Shown in pieces: positions 28,982 to 38,160 of a DNA stretch of 64,000 bases. The stretch is from Paludibacteraceae bacterium. GTDB lineage: Bacteria; Bacteroidota; Bacteroidia; Bacteroidales; Paludibacteraceae. The stretch is taken from positions 37,572-101,571 of the forward strand of contig JAFGVV010000016.1 of NCBI GenBank assembly GCA_016937795.1, read 5' to 3'. How positions within the stretch are numbered: position 1 is the first letter of the stretch; each line of letters begins with the position of its first letter. The notes under the pieces were generated by a model. It was not told the DNA's origin and ran no database searches. It was given only the letters and a program-made list of their open reading frames with translations. The position numbers and the translations under genes were made by a program.

Positions 28982-30889
28982 ATGACAAAAGAATCTTTTA
29001 AATATCTGTACAAAATCAACTCTCCGGTCGATTTGAAAGCTGTAGCACGTGAGGATTTACAAATCGTATGCGAGGAATTACGTCAGTTTATTATTGATGA
29101 GGTATCGAAAAACCCCGGACATCTGGGCTCGAACCTCGGAAGTGTAGAACTTACTGTGGCTTTGCATTATGTATTTAACACGCCTTACGACCGTATAGTG
29201 TGGGATGTGGGACATCAGGCATATGGGCACAAAATTCTGACAGGACGACGTGATGTATTCCATACAAACCGTTTGCTTAATGGGATCAGTGGATTTCCGA
29301 AACCTTCTGAAAGTGAATATGATGCTTTCGGTGTAGGCCATTCTTCCACTTCCATTTCGGCTGCTTTGGGCATGTCGGTTGCTTCGCTGTTGAAAAACGA
29401 GCCTGATCGTCAGGTGGTAGCAGTGATTGGCGACGGTGCAATGACAGGTGGTTTGGCTTTCGAAGGATTGAACAACACCTCAATGGATAAAAATAATCTT
29501 CTGATTATTCTGAACGACAATCAGATGGCTATCGATCCGATTCATGGAGGTTTTACCCAGTACCTAATTGATATTACTACTTCAAGAACATATAACCGTT
29601 TCAGAAACAATGTATATCTAACGCTCAAAAAAATGGGCCTTATCAGCGATAAGGGTAAAGACAGGATTATTAGTTTCAACAACACTCTGAAAGCTGCTCT
29701 TACCAAACAACACAATATTTTTGAAGGATTGAATATCAGATATTTCGGACCTGTAGATGGACATGACGTAGAGGGGTTGGTAAAAGTCCTGAATGATATT
29801 AAAGATTTCAAGGGGCCCAAAGTATTACATTGTATTACAAAGAAAGGGAAAGGATACGAACCAGCCGAAAAGTCGGTGACTGAATGGCATGCGCCAGGAA
29901 AGTTTTGTGTTGAAACTGGCGAACGCAATGCCTCAGGTTCACAAAACCCTACTCCTCCCCTTTTTCAGGATGTTTTTGGAGAGACTTTACTCGAGTTGGC
30001 ACTAAAAAACGAAAAAATTGTGGCCGTAACGCCTGCCATGCCCTCGGGCTGTTCGATGACCATTATGCAGAAAGAATTACCCAAACGTGTTTTTGATGTA
30101 GGTATTGCTGAAGCACATGCTGTCACTTTCTCGGCCGGACTTGCAAAAGATGGAATGCTACCTTTTTGCAATATATATTCTACGTTTATGCAACGTGCTT
30201 ACGACAACGTAATTCACGATGTGGCTTTACAAAACCTACCGGTTATCTTTTGTCTCGATAGAGCCGGAGTTGTTGGTTCCGATGGAGCTACGCATCACGG
30301 AGTTTTTGATTTGGCATATATGCGCTGTATACCGAATATGACCATTGCTGCCCCGCGTAATGAGATTGAATTGCGACACATGATGTACACTGCCGAGCAA
30401 TACGCAAAAGGACCATTTGTTATCAGATATCCTCGTGGCAAAGGCTATATTGTGGATTGGTGTCAGCCAATGGAAAAACTCGAGATTGGTAAAAGTGAAT
30501 GTTTAAAAAATGGTAATGAACTTGCAGTAATAACAATAGGTACAACTGCTCACAATGCATCCAAAGCCATTGAAATAGTTGAAACTACAACCGGAGCTAA
30601 TATAGCTCATTACGATATCCGCTTTTTAAAACCTCTGGATACCGAACTCTTGCATGAGCTTGGATCTAAGTTTAAAAAAATTGTAACTGTAGAAGAAGGT
30701 GTACTTAATGGAGGTTTTGGTAGTGCAGTGCTCGAATTCATGGCCGATAATCAGTATCAGGTTTCGATAAAACGGATTGGAATTCAGGATGCATTTATTG
30801 AGCATGGCACACCCGAGGAACTGCATCAGCTTATAGGAATCGATACAGAAAGTATTGCAACTCTGTTAACCGAATTTATTTCAAAATAG
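28982..30889 (+). CDS. dxs: 1-deoxy-D-xylulose-5-phosphate synthase
   Basis: This 635-residue TPP enzyme makes DXP from pyruvate and glyceraldehyde 3-phosphate, the first step of the MEP isoprenoid pathway. Seen: [20 protein letters not shown], the TPP motif [34 protein letters not shown], and C-terminal [12 protein letters not shown] chose the ATG at 28982 because the TTG at 28958 falls inside the promoter element. It is followed 74 bp later by trkA and trkH; I recall this dxs-trkA-trkH order in Bacteroidales. Confidence 0.95.
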   Translation: MTKESFKYLYKINSPVDLKAVAREDLQIVCEELRQFIIDEVSKNPGHLGSNLGSVELTVALHYVFNTPYDRIVWDVGHQAYGHKILTGRRDVFHTNRLLNGISGFPKPSESEYDAFGVGHSSTSISAALGMSVASLLKNEPDRQVVAVIGDGAMTGGLAFEGLNNTSMDKNNLLIILNDNQMAIDPIHGGFTQYLIDITTSRTYNRFRNNVYLTLKKMGLISDKGKDRIISFNNTLKAALTKQHNIFEGLNIRYFGPVDGHDVEGLVKVLNDIKDFKGPKVLHCITKKGKGYEPAEKSVTEWHAPGKFCVETGERNASGSQNPTPPLFQDVFGETLLELALKNEKIVAVTPAMPSGCSMTIMQKELPKRVFDVGIAEAHAVTFSAGLAKDGMLPFCNIYSTFMQRAYDNVIHDVALQNLPVIFCLDRAGVVGSDGATHHGVFDLAYMRCIPNMTIAAPRNEIELRHMMYTAEQYAKGPFVIRYPRGKGYIVDWCQPMEKLEIGKSECLKNGNELAVITIGTTAHNASKAIEIVETTTGANIAHYDIRFLKPLDTELLHELGSKFKKIVTVEEGVLNGGFGSAVLEFMADNQYQVSIKRIGIQDAFIEHGTPEELHQLIGIDTESIATLLTEFISK

Positions 30890-30963
30890 TTGACCTTAAT
30901 ATCATTAATGCTGAAAGAATTACGAAAAAGCAAAAAGTAGGTTTTTTAAATATAGAAAAAGAG

Positions 30964-32298
30964 ATGAAAATCATTATTGCCGGTGCCGGCGAGGTTGGCA
31001 CACATTTGGCAAAATTGCTTGCCCGTGAAAATTTCGACACCATTTTGTTGGACGAAGAGCCTTCGAAAATGAAAGACCTCGAAGCAAATTACGATTTGAT
31101 GACTTTTGTTGGCAGTCCGACATCCATAAATACTTTAAAAGAAGCCGGCGTAGACAAGGCTGATTTATTTATAGGTGTTACACCTTACGAAAGCGTAAAT
31201 ATGACTGCCTGTATGCTCGCCACAAATTTGGGAGCAAAAAAGACACTTGCACGCATTGATAATCAGGAATATCTGCTGCCTAAAAACAGAGAATTCTTCG
31301 AAAAACTGGGAGTCGATTATCTTATTTACCCTGAAATGCTTGCTGCCCGCGAAATTGTAGAATCACTCAAAACCAGCTGGCTACGTCAGAATTTAAGTTT
31401 TTGTAACGATGCATTAATACTGTTGGGCATTAAAATTCGTGAAAACTCAAAAATTCTGAACCAGAAATTCAGTACAGGAGTCTTCGATCATAATAAATAC
31501 AGAATTGTAGCTATTAAACGTAACAATCAGACAATTATACCTGTTGGATCCGATGTGGTTTTAGCTAACGACATCGTATATTTTATAACTACTCCCGATA
31601 ATTTAAACTTTGTAAAAGAAGATGCTGCCAAAGAAGATTACCCGATTCGTAACATTATGGTGATGGGTGGAAGCCGCATAGCTCAAAAAACTATTCAGAA
31701 TTTAGCATCCAACGTGAGTGTGAAAATACTGGAACGCGATAAAGAAAAAAGCTACGAACTTGCCGAAAAACTCAACAATGCAATGATTATCAATTGCGAT
31801 GGTCGAAACATTGAATTAATGAAAGAAGAAGGTATCCAGGAAATGGATGCATTTGTGGCAGTTACAGCAAACTCCGAAGCCAATATTTTAGCATGCCTTA
31901 CCGCCAAACGACTCGGTGTGAAAAAATCGGTGGCCGAAGTGGAAAACAACGATTACATAATGCTCGCCGAGAGTATGGATATTGGCACAGTGATTAACAA
32001 AAAAATGATTGCTGCCAGCTATATTTATCAACTTACACTCGATGCTGATGTGTTGAACGTAAGAAGTCTGAGCTCTGCCGATGCCGAAGTAGTAGAATTT
32101 GTAGCCAAACCGGGTTCAAAAATTACACGTTCGAAAGTAAAAGACCTCCGCTTGCCCGACCAGGTTAATATTGGTGGTTTTGTACGTAATGGCGAAGGGC
32201 ACATAGTAAATGGAAATACCATTATTATGCCCGAAGATCATGTGATTGTATTTTGTGTAGCATCGGCTATACGTAAAATGGAAACCTATTTCAACTAA
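30964..32298 (+). CDS. trkA: Trk potassium uptake regulatory subunit TrkA
   Basis: This 444-residue cytoplasmic protein has two RCK repeats. The first Rossmann motif is IIAGAGEVGTHLAKLLA at the N-terminus. The second begins near residue 230 (NIMVMGGSRIAQKTIQ). Each is followed by a TrkA-C domain. It binds NAD(H) and gates TrkH. Its stop codon overlaps the trkH start by one base (TAATG), so the two are translationally coupled. Confidence 0.95.
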   Translation: MKIIIAGAGEVGTHLAKLLARENFDTILLDEEPSKMKDLEANYDLMTFVGSPTSINTLKEAGVDKADLFIGVTPYESVNMTACMLATNLGAKKTLARIDNQEYLLPKNREFFEKLGVDYLIYPEMLAAREIVESLKTSWLRQNLSFCNDALILLGIKIRENSKILNQKFSTGVFDHNKYRIVAIKRNNQTIIPVGSDVVLANDIVYFITTPDNLNFVKEDAAKEDYPIRNIMVMGGSRIAQKTIQNLASNVSVKILERDKEKSYELAEKLNNAMIINCDGRNIELMKEEGIQEMDAFVAVTANSEANILACLTAKRLGVKKSVAEVENNDYIMLAESMDIGTVINKKMIAASYIYQLTLDADVLNVRSLSSADAEVVEFVAKPGSKITRSKVKDLRLPDQVNIGGFVRNGEGHIVNGNTIIMPEDHVIVFCVASAIRKMETYFN

Positions 32299-33764
32299 TG
32301 TTCAGAGACTTTAATCATAAACTGATTATCAGGATTCTTGGCAGTCTTTTAATATTCGAAGCTGTATTTCTTCTGATATCACTTGCTGTAGCGTTGTTTT
32401 ATAGTGAGCACGAATGGAAGTATTTTGCAATAAGTAGTATTGTGGCTTTTGCTTCCGGCGCCTTACTAATGATAGCCGGACGAAATGCACGTCCGAACAT
32501 CGGCAAACGCGAAGGTTCGGTGATTGTTACCAACACATGGTTGCTTTTTTCCTTGGTGGGCTTACTACCTTTTTGGTTGAGCGGACATATTCCATCATTT
32601 ACCGATGCATTTTTCGAAACAATGTCGGGATTCACAACTACTGGCGCATCGATACTCAACGACATTGAGTCATTACCATACAGCATTCTTTTTTGGCGTA
32701 GCTTTACCCAATGGATTGGTGGACTCGGTATAATTGTAATTTCGATGGCACTACTACCTGTTTTCGGTTTCTCGAGTGTACAGGTTTTTTCGGCTGAAGC
32801 CACCGGGCCTACCAAAGATAAAATTCATCCGAAAATGAATGAAACTGCCAAACGATTACTTGGCATATATCTGATATTTACTTTTGCTGAAGCTGTTTTA
32901 CTTAAGTTCGCTGGCATGAACTGGTTCGATGCTGTGAATCATGCATTTACAACAATGGCCACCGGAGGCTTTTCAACAAAACAGGCAAGCATAGGTCATT
33001 GGGATTCGCAACTGATACAGTATATTATCATTCTGTTTATGGCACTTGCCGGAATAAATTTCAGCCTTTACTATTTTATTTTCAAAGCACGTTTCGATAA
33101 AATCAGGAAAAATGAAGAGCTCAGATTTTACATAAGCATAATACTCGTTTTCACCATTTTGATTTTCATCACTCAGTTCAGCGGCGAAGTTTTTTCGTGG
33201 CAAAGCATCGAACAAAAATTCAGAGACAGCCTTTTTACTGTTATTTCCATAATGACTACCACAGGGTATGCTACAGCCGATTATGCGCTATGGAAGCCTG
33301 TGACCTGGATTATCCTTCTGATTGCTATGGTTATGGGCGCTTCTGCCGGATCGACAGCAGGTGGTATTAAAACCATACGTATTCTCATTATCGTAAAATA
33401 CTGTTATTACGAATTTAAACGCATTGTACATCCAAGCGCAATTATTCCGGTACGATACAACGGCCATTTGATGAAAGAGGATGTCACCACTCGTGTGCTT
33501 GCTTTTGTGCTGCTTTACTTTATGATTATTGCCACAGGCTCTATTATACTTGGTTTCTCGGGTATGCATTTTCAGGAAGCTATAAGTGCAATGATTACAT
33601 CTCTGAGCGATGTAGGGCCCGGACTTGGCGAAATAGGGCCAAGTAAAAACTTTTATTACCTCTCGGACTTTTCAAAATGGTTTTTATCAATCATGATGCT
33701 TATCGGACGTTTGGAGTTATTTACCGTGTTACTTATTCTGACACCTGCATTTTGGAAACGATAA
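32298..33764 (+). CDS. trkH: Trk potassium uptake membrane subunit TrkH (copy 1)
   Basis: This 488-residue inner-membrane protein has the four pore repeats with filter-like motifs TTTGASIL, ATGGFSTK, TTTGYATADY and DVGPGLGEIG. It conducts K+ under TrkA control. It overlaps trkA by one base. A second, very similar copy lies 282 bp downstream with a MITE-like element between them. Confidence 0.94.
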   Translation: MFRDFNHKLIIRILGSLLIFEAVFLLISLAVALFYSEHEWKYFAISSIVAFASGALLMIAGRNARPNIGKREGSVIVTNTWLLFSLVGLLPFWLSGHIPSFTDAFFETMSGFTTTGASILNDIESLPYSILFWRSFTQWIGGLGIIVISMALLPVFGFSSVQVFSAEATGPTKDKIHPKMNETAKRLLGIYLIFTFAEAVLLKFAGMNWFDAVNHAFTTMATGGFSTKQASIGHWDSQLIQYIIILFMALAGINFSLYYFIFKARFDKIRKNEELRFYISIILVFTILIFITQFSGEVFSWQSIEQKFRDSLFTVISIMTTTGYATADYALWKPVTWIILLIAMVMGASAGSTAGGIKTIRILIIVKYCYYEFKRIVHPSAIIPVRYNGHLMKEDVTTRVLAFVLLYFMIIATGSIILGFSGMHFQEAISAMITSLSDVGPGLGEIGPSKNFYYLSDFSKWFLSIMMLIGRLELFTVLLILTPAFWKR

Positions 33765-33773
33765 GTTTTGTAT

Positions 33774-34025
33774 ATAAGTACATTGAAATATTTAATGATA
33801 TGTTTCTAACACAATAGTACACATAGAAATTGTGAAGGAAAAAGACTTAGTTCACATAGCAAAAGTATCTGACGATACTTTTATAGCTCTGAAATTATCC
33901 CGTTTTCGGGATAATACTAAGTGTTCCTTGTCTTTACTTTTACTATAAAAACTACTGTGTCTCCCGATGCTAGGGATGTTCTATATGTGGTGAAAAACAT
34001 ATCATTATTAATTATCGGTCACTTA
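33774..34025 (+). repeat. MITE-like dispersed element, copy A
   Basis: This roughly 250-bp noncoding element is nearly identical in plan to the reverse complement of 51639-51893, about 85% by eye. Its ends are imperfect inverted repeats: the left end starts ATAAGTACATTG and leads to TGATATGTTTCT, and the inverted right end starts TAAGTGACCGAT and leads to TGATATGTTTTT. It contains no plausible gene. It separates the two trkH copies, and an apparent upstream extension of copy 2 runs into it. Confidence 0.78.
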
Positions 34026-34046
34026 CCTGATATTGAATTTATAAAG

Positions 34047-35504
34047 ATGAATTACAAACTTATACTTCGATTTTTTGGTACGCTCCTATTAGTCGAAACT
34101 GCAGCTCTTTTAATTGCAGCTTTGGTTTCGCTCATTTATAAGGAACACGATATTGTATATTTTTTAATATCGTCAGCCATTAGTTTCGTAGTTGGTATCA
34201 GCTGTATATTATCAGGAAGAAATGCAAAATTGCAAATTGGCAAGCGCGAAGGTTCGCTTGTAGTTACTTTCACATGGATTGTTTTCAGCCTTTTCGGACT
34301 TTTACCTTATTGGCTGAGCGGCAGTATTCCATCGTTTACCGATGCTTTTTTCGAAACCATCTCGGGCTTTACAACCACAGGAGCATCTATTCTGAATAAC
34401 ATCGAAGAGTTATCGTACGGAATGCTCTTTTGGCGAAGTTTGACGCACTGGATTGGTGGATTGGGCATCATTGTGCTTTCGCTTGCGTTGTTACCCGTTT
34501 TTGGTATGAGTGCCACTCAGTTGTTTGCAGCCGAAGCAGCAGGTCCCACCAAAGATAAAATTCACCCGAAAATAAACGAAACAGCCAAACGTCTATTCCT
34601 TATATATTTATTACTTACTACAGCTCAAACAGTATTACTTCGTATAGGCGGAATGACCTGGTTCGATGCCCTTTGTCAATCATTCGGAACGGTAGCAACC
34701 GGAGGTTTTTCCACTAAACAAGCAAGTATTGCATACTGGGATTCTGCTTATATACAATATATTATTATCATTTTTATGATTCTATCGGGTGTAAATTTCA
34801 GCCTTTACTATTTTGGCTTTAAAAATAAATTTAGTAAAATAAAAGAAAACGAAGAATTAAAATATTACCTTATTTTGCTCTTTTCAGCTACCATTGTTAT
34901 TGTGCTATCGCAAATTGATTTCAGCAGTGCTTTGAGTTTTTCTAAAGTTGAACAAGCATGGCGCGATTCGTTGTTTACTGTTTCGTCGCTTATGACCACC
35001 ACAGGTTTTGGAACTGCCGATTATGTGCAATGGCATCATTTCACGTGGATAATTTTATTAATTGTAATGATAACCGGCGCTTCGGCAGGGTCAACAAGTG
35101 GTGCTATAAAAATGGTGCGCATTGTCATAGTTTTCAAATACTGCTACTATGAGTTTAAACGCATCATTCACCCCAATGCTGTTCTTCCTGTTCGATATTC
35201 GGGACATATTGTGCGCGAAGATGTGATCACAAGGGTGCTGGCATTTGTGCTTTTGTACCTTATTACCATTGCTTTCGGAATTTTAGTATTGAATATTAGC
35301 GGCATGGGATTCGAAGAATCCATTGGTGGACTGATTGCCTGTTTGGGAGGCGTAGGACCCGGATTAGGAGAGTTGGGACCCATGGGAAATTATGCAGCCA
35401 TACCTGACTTTAGCAAATGGTTTCTTTCGTTTATAATGCTGGTAGGACGTTTGGAATTGTTCACTGTACTCCTACTCTTTACTCCCGCTTTCTGGAAAAA
35501 ATAA
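34047..35504 (+). CDS. trkH: Trk potassium uptake membrane subunit TrkH (copy 2)
   Basis: This 485-residue protein is a close relative of copy 1 with the same four filter-like motifs: TTTGASILNN, ATGGFSTK, TTTGFGTADY and GVGPGLGELG. I chose the ATG at 34047 (MNYKLILRFFGTLL), which aligns with the copy 1 start. A longer frame from 33921 lies inside the MITE-like repeat and is not real. The two copies differ enough to be an old tandem duplication, perhaps with different affinity or regulation. Confidence 0.92.
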   Translation: MNYKLILRFFGTLLLVETAALLIAALVSLIYKEHDIVYFLISSAISFVVGISCILSGRNAKLQIGKREGSLVVTFTWIVFSLFGLLPYWLSGSIPSFTDAFFETISGFTTTGASILNNIEELSYGMLFWRSLTHWIGGLGIIVLSLALLPVFGMSATQLFAAEAAGPTKDKIHPKINETAKRLFLIYLLLTTAQTVLLRIGGMTWFDALCQSFGTVATGGFSTKQASIAYWDSAYIQYIIIIFMILSGVNFSLYYFGFKNKFSKIKENEELKYYLILLFSATIVIVLSQIDFSSALSFSKVEQAWRDSLFTVSSLMTTTGFGTADYVQWHHFTWIILLIVMITGASAGSTSGAIKMVRIVIVFKYCYYEFKRIIHPNAVLPVRYSGHIVREDVITRVLAFVLLYLITIAFGILVLNISGMGFEESIGGLIACLGGVGPGLGELGPMGNYAAIPDFSKWFLSFIMLVGRLELFTVLLLFTPAFWKK

Positions 35505-35625
35505 ATAGGAATTTTTTCTTGATTATTCCTGATTTTTTTATAGGTTTGTAAATTATTTTATCTAACAGTCATAAAAAAAATCATTTGTAACCTTTGTTTT
35601 ACAAATAAACTCAATCACAAGCATT

Positions 35626-36129
35626 ATGATTAAACAAGCTAACTATATTCGTTTTTTAAGAAAGTACACATCTACTGTTGAGAAGGTCATTGTGACGATA
35701 TTAATTTTCATGATGTCTTTGATACTGATATCGGCTACTTTAGAGTTGGTATATACGCTGTTTATGGATTTCTATACCCGCGAAAGTTTATTGATTTCAT
35801 TGGATGTGGTGATGGATACCTTTGGTGGATTTCTACTGATTCTGATTGGCATTGAGCTACTCGAAACCATTAAAGTATATCTCAATCAGAATATTGTGCA
35901 TGTAGAAGTGGTAGTGTTGGTTGCCATTATTGCATTGGCACGAAAAATTGTAATACTCAAAGTCGAAGAATTGTCTCTTGAAATTACTGCCGGAATTGGA
36001 TTTTTGGTACTTGCATTAGGAATAGTTTACTATTTAATTAAAAAAACAGGTATAATGATTTTAACGCTCAATGAAAACTGCGAAGATGACATCCCTGAAC
36101 AGAAAAATAACAACTTACTGAAACACTGA
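35626..36129 (+). CDS. PsiE-like membrane protein
   Basis: This 167-residue protein has four membrane helices and the pattern of the phosphate-starvation-inducible PsiE family: LLILIGIELLETIKVYL near residue 75 and VEVVVLVAIIALARKIVIL near residue 97. The function of the family is unknown. It follows trkH copy 2 by 121 bp on the same strand. Confidence 0.78.
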   Translation: MIKQANYIRFLRKYTSTVEKVIVTILIFMMSLILISATLELVYTLFMDFYTRESLLISLDVVMDTFGGFLLILIGIELLETIKVYLNQNIVHVEVVVLVAIIALARKIVILKVEELSLEITAGIGFLVLALGIVYYLIKKTGIMILTLNENCEDDIPEQKNNNLLKH

Positions 36130-36180
36130 TAAATCCACACTCAGTGCCACAAGCACTTCGAGAATTCGATGTATAACTTA

Positions 36181-37197
36181 TTATTTAAGCTCCGAATAAA
36201 ACCTCTTTTTTCTGATATAATATTCCAATACAATACTTCGTTTCAATACCTGCGAACAGCCGGTACAAGTAGCATAAAGCAGATTTTCCCTGCGTTTAGG
36301 TTCAAAATCTGCTTTCATTTTACGAAAATCGCCACGAGCTTTTAACACTGCCTGTGCGTTCTTAAACTTTCCGGTAAGAAGCATTTGTAATGCAGCCACA
36401 TAATCGAACAAAAAACGCGCATTCAACACTTTTTGTAATTCGCTTTGAGCTAGGTTTTTGTAAAGCATCAGCAAATTATTCCGAAAATTCAGATAGGTTT
36501 TTCGTGGATGCTCAGCGTTGAGAGTCCCACCACCTACATGATATACAACACTTTGTGGCACACATACTATTTTGTAACCCCTACTGTTTATGCGCCAGCA
36601 CAAATCAATTTCTTCCATGTGTGCAAAAAACTGATCGTCGAATCCACCCATTTTCCTGAAAATATCACTTCGCATCATCATACAAGCACCTGTGGCCCAG
36701 AATATTTCAGTTACTTCGTCGTACTGACTTTCATCCTTTTCCACAGTGCTAAAAACACGACCTCTGCAATACGGAAAACCGTATTTGTCGATAAAACCAC
36801 CCGCTGCTCCGGCATGCTCAAAGTATTCTTTGTTACCATAAGCGCGTATTTTGGGCTGACAGGCTGCCACTTGTCTATTTGCATCCATGTAAGCATTCAG
36901 CGTGTCGAGCCATCCCGGAGTAACTTCAACATCGGAGTTAAGTAATAAAAAATTCTCAGCCTCAACTTGTTCCAAAGCTTTGTTGTAACCTCCGGCAAAA
37001 CCATAATTCTGATCTAAAAGAACGACTTTAACTTCAGGAAATTGTTCCCTGAGCAAATCAACCGAACCATCAGTCGATCCATTATCAGCCACTACTATTT
37101 CATTGTCAATCAGAGAGGTGTTAGCTATCACTGAAGGCATAAATTGCGACAGAAACTTTTTGCCGTTCCAGTTCAGAATAACTACAGCAGTTTTCAT
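36181..37197 (-). CDS. glycosyltransferase family 2
   Basis: This 338-residue cytoplasmic glycosyltransferase starts VVILNWNGKKFLSQFMPSV and has VVADNGSTDGSV, LLLNSDVEVTPGW (DxD-like) and FFAHMEEIDLCWRI, the pattern of rhamnosyl- and other GT2 transferases for surface polysaccharides. It is alone on the minus strand. The acceptor is unknown. Confidence 0.87.
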   Translation of the reverse strand: MKTAVVILNWNGKKFLSQFMPSVIANTSLIDNEIVVADNGSTDGSVDLLREQFPEVKVVLLDQNYGFAGGYNKALEQVEAENFLLLNSDVEVTPGWLDTLNAYMDANRQVAACQPKIRAYGNKEYFEHAGAAGGFIDKYGFPYCRGRVFSTVEKDESQYDEVTEIFWATGACMMMRSDIFRKMGGFDDQFFAHMEEIDLCWRINSRGYKIVCVPQSVVYHVGGGTLNAEHPRKTYLNFRNNLLMLYKNLAQSELQKVLNARFLFDYVAALQMLLTGKFKNAQAVLKARGDFRKMKADFEPKRRENLLYATCTGCSQVLKRSIVLEYYIRKKRFYSELK

Positions 37198-37226
37198 TTA
37201 ATTAGCGAAACTTTAATTGCAAAAAA

Positions 37227-37270
37227 AAGAGCATCAACCCTAAAATGAATTATTTCAGGTTAATGCTCTT
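37227..37270 (-). terminator. terminator after the acidic small protein gene
   Basis: An 8-bp stem AAGAGCAT / ATGCTCTT (37227-37234 and 37263-37270), extended by AACC / GGTT, is followed by a long T run on the minus strand. It separates the acidic small gene from the glycosyltransferase gene. Confidence 0.75.
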
Positions 37271-37287
37271 GATTATTTTTAAATAAA

Positions 37288-37620
37288 TTATTCTTCTTCT
37301 CTGTAAATTCCAAGCGATTTACCATATTCGAACTCACCCTCGAGTATAAATTGTATTTCCTCTTCGGTAAGTTGCATTTTATCCTTTTTAGCGTTTTTCA
37401 AAATAAACTTAAACATTTCTTCTTCGTCGATGCTCGCTTCTTCGGTTGAGTCTTCTTCGATAAGTCCGTTTTCTTCGTAAAACTCATAAACCACATCCAA
37501 TACATATTCAATTTTTGAATCGTCGATGCTGGTTTTAGCTTCTTGCGGCAAAAAGTTTAAAATAAATTTTACGGCATCGTCTTCGTCATATACCAGTAAG
37601 TCGTCTTCCTGAGTTTTCAT
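37288..37620 (-). CDS. uncharacterised acidic protein
   Basis: This 110-residue protein is strongly acidic, rich in Glu and Asp with runs such as EEDSTEEASIDEEEMF. It shows two similar helical halves, each with a FIL motif (VKFILNFLP and FKFILKNAK). I do not recognise a named family. It has its own terminator and lies 116 bp downstream of the biotin carrier gene, which also has its own terminator, so it is probably a separate transcription unit. Confidence 0.7.
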   Translation of the reverse strand: MKTQEDDLLVYDEDDAVKFILNFLPQEAKTSIDDSKIEYVLDVVYEFYEENGLIEEDSTEEASIDEEEMFKFILKNAKKDKMQLTEEEIQFILEGEFEYGKSLGIYREEE

Positions 37621-37681
37621 AAGCTTTATCTTTTTTATTTGTTAGCGATTCAAAGATAATTGAATTTTATATATAAAAAAA

Positions 37682-37711
37682 CTCCTGCTACGAAATATAT
37701 CGTTGCAGGAG
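37682..37711 (-). terminator. terminator after the biotin carrier gene
   Basis: The stem CTCCTGCTACGA / TCGTTGCAGGAG (37682-37693 and 37700-37711) has one T-T mismatch and a T run on the minus strand. It lies 26 bp beyond the stop codon at 37737. Confidence 0.75.
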
Positions 37712-37736
37712 CATTTTTTATCATTTACAGCATCGA

Positions 37737-38078
37737 CTATTCGGGGTCAACGGCTTCAAGTTCAATCATCAGAGTATCTTTAGGAACCCTGTCGCCTACC
37801 TGTACATTTATTTTTTTTATACGGGCGGTAAAAGGCATTTCAATGCGATTCTGCATTTTCATGGCTTCGAGTATTAGCAGCGGAGCACCTTCGTTTACCA
37901 CTTCGCCTTCGCTCGCCGAAATCTGCAATATTGTACCCGGAATAAACGACTGTATCTCAAAAGGATTCGGATTTACCCACATTTTACGATTCTGATATTT
38001 TCGGGTCAGCTGCGTTTTATATTTTCGTGCTGTCACCGCAAAATCAGTGTATTCAGGAGTTTCTTTTTTAGCTTTCAC
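37737..38078 (-). CDS. biotin carboxyl carrier protein
   Basis: This 113-residue protein has the biotin attachment motif EAMKMQN with Lys74 as the biotinylation site, in a standard hammerhead domain (about residues 40-112). The N-terminal segment YTDFAVTARKYKTQLTRKY is an extension seen in carriers of acyl-CoA carboxylases and decarboxylases. It lies 82 bp downstream of the carboxyltransferase gene on the same strand, so it is the likely carrier for it. Confidence 0.9.
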   Translation of the reverse strand: MKAKKETPEYTDFAVTARKYKTQLTRKYQNRKMWVNPNPFEIQSFIPGTILQISASEGEVVNEGAPLLILEAMKMQNRIEMPFTARIKKINVQVGDRVPKDTLMIELEAVDPE

Positions 38079-38160
38079 TGTGTCTTTAATTTTAAATTTA
38101 ATAAAATTGAAATCTGCTTAAATAAAAGCAGTTTGCAATAAAAAAATCAGAAAACAGAGA

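Noticed and set aside
33921..34046. N-terminal extension of trkH copy 2
   Set aside because: The extension lies within the MITE-like repeat and has no counterpart in copy 1.
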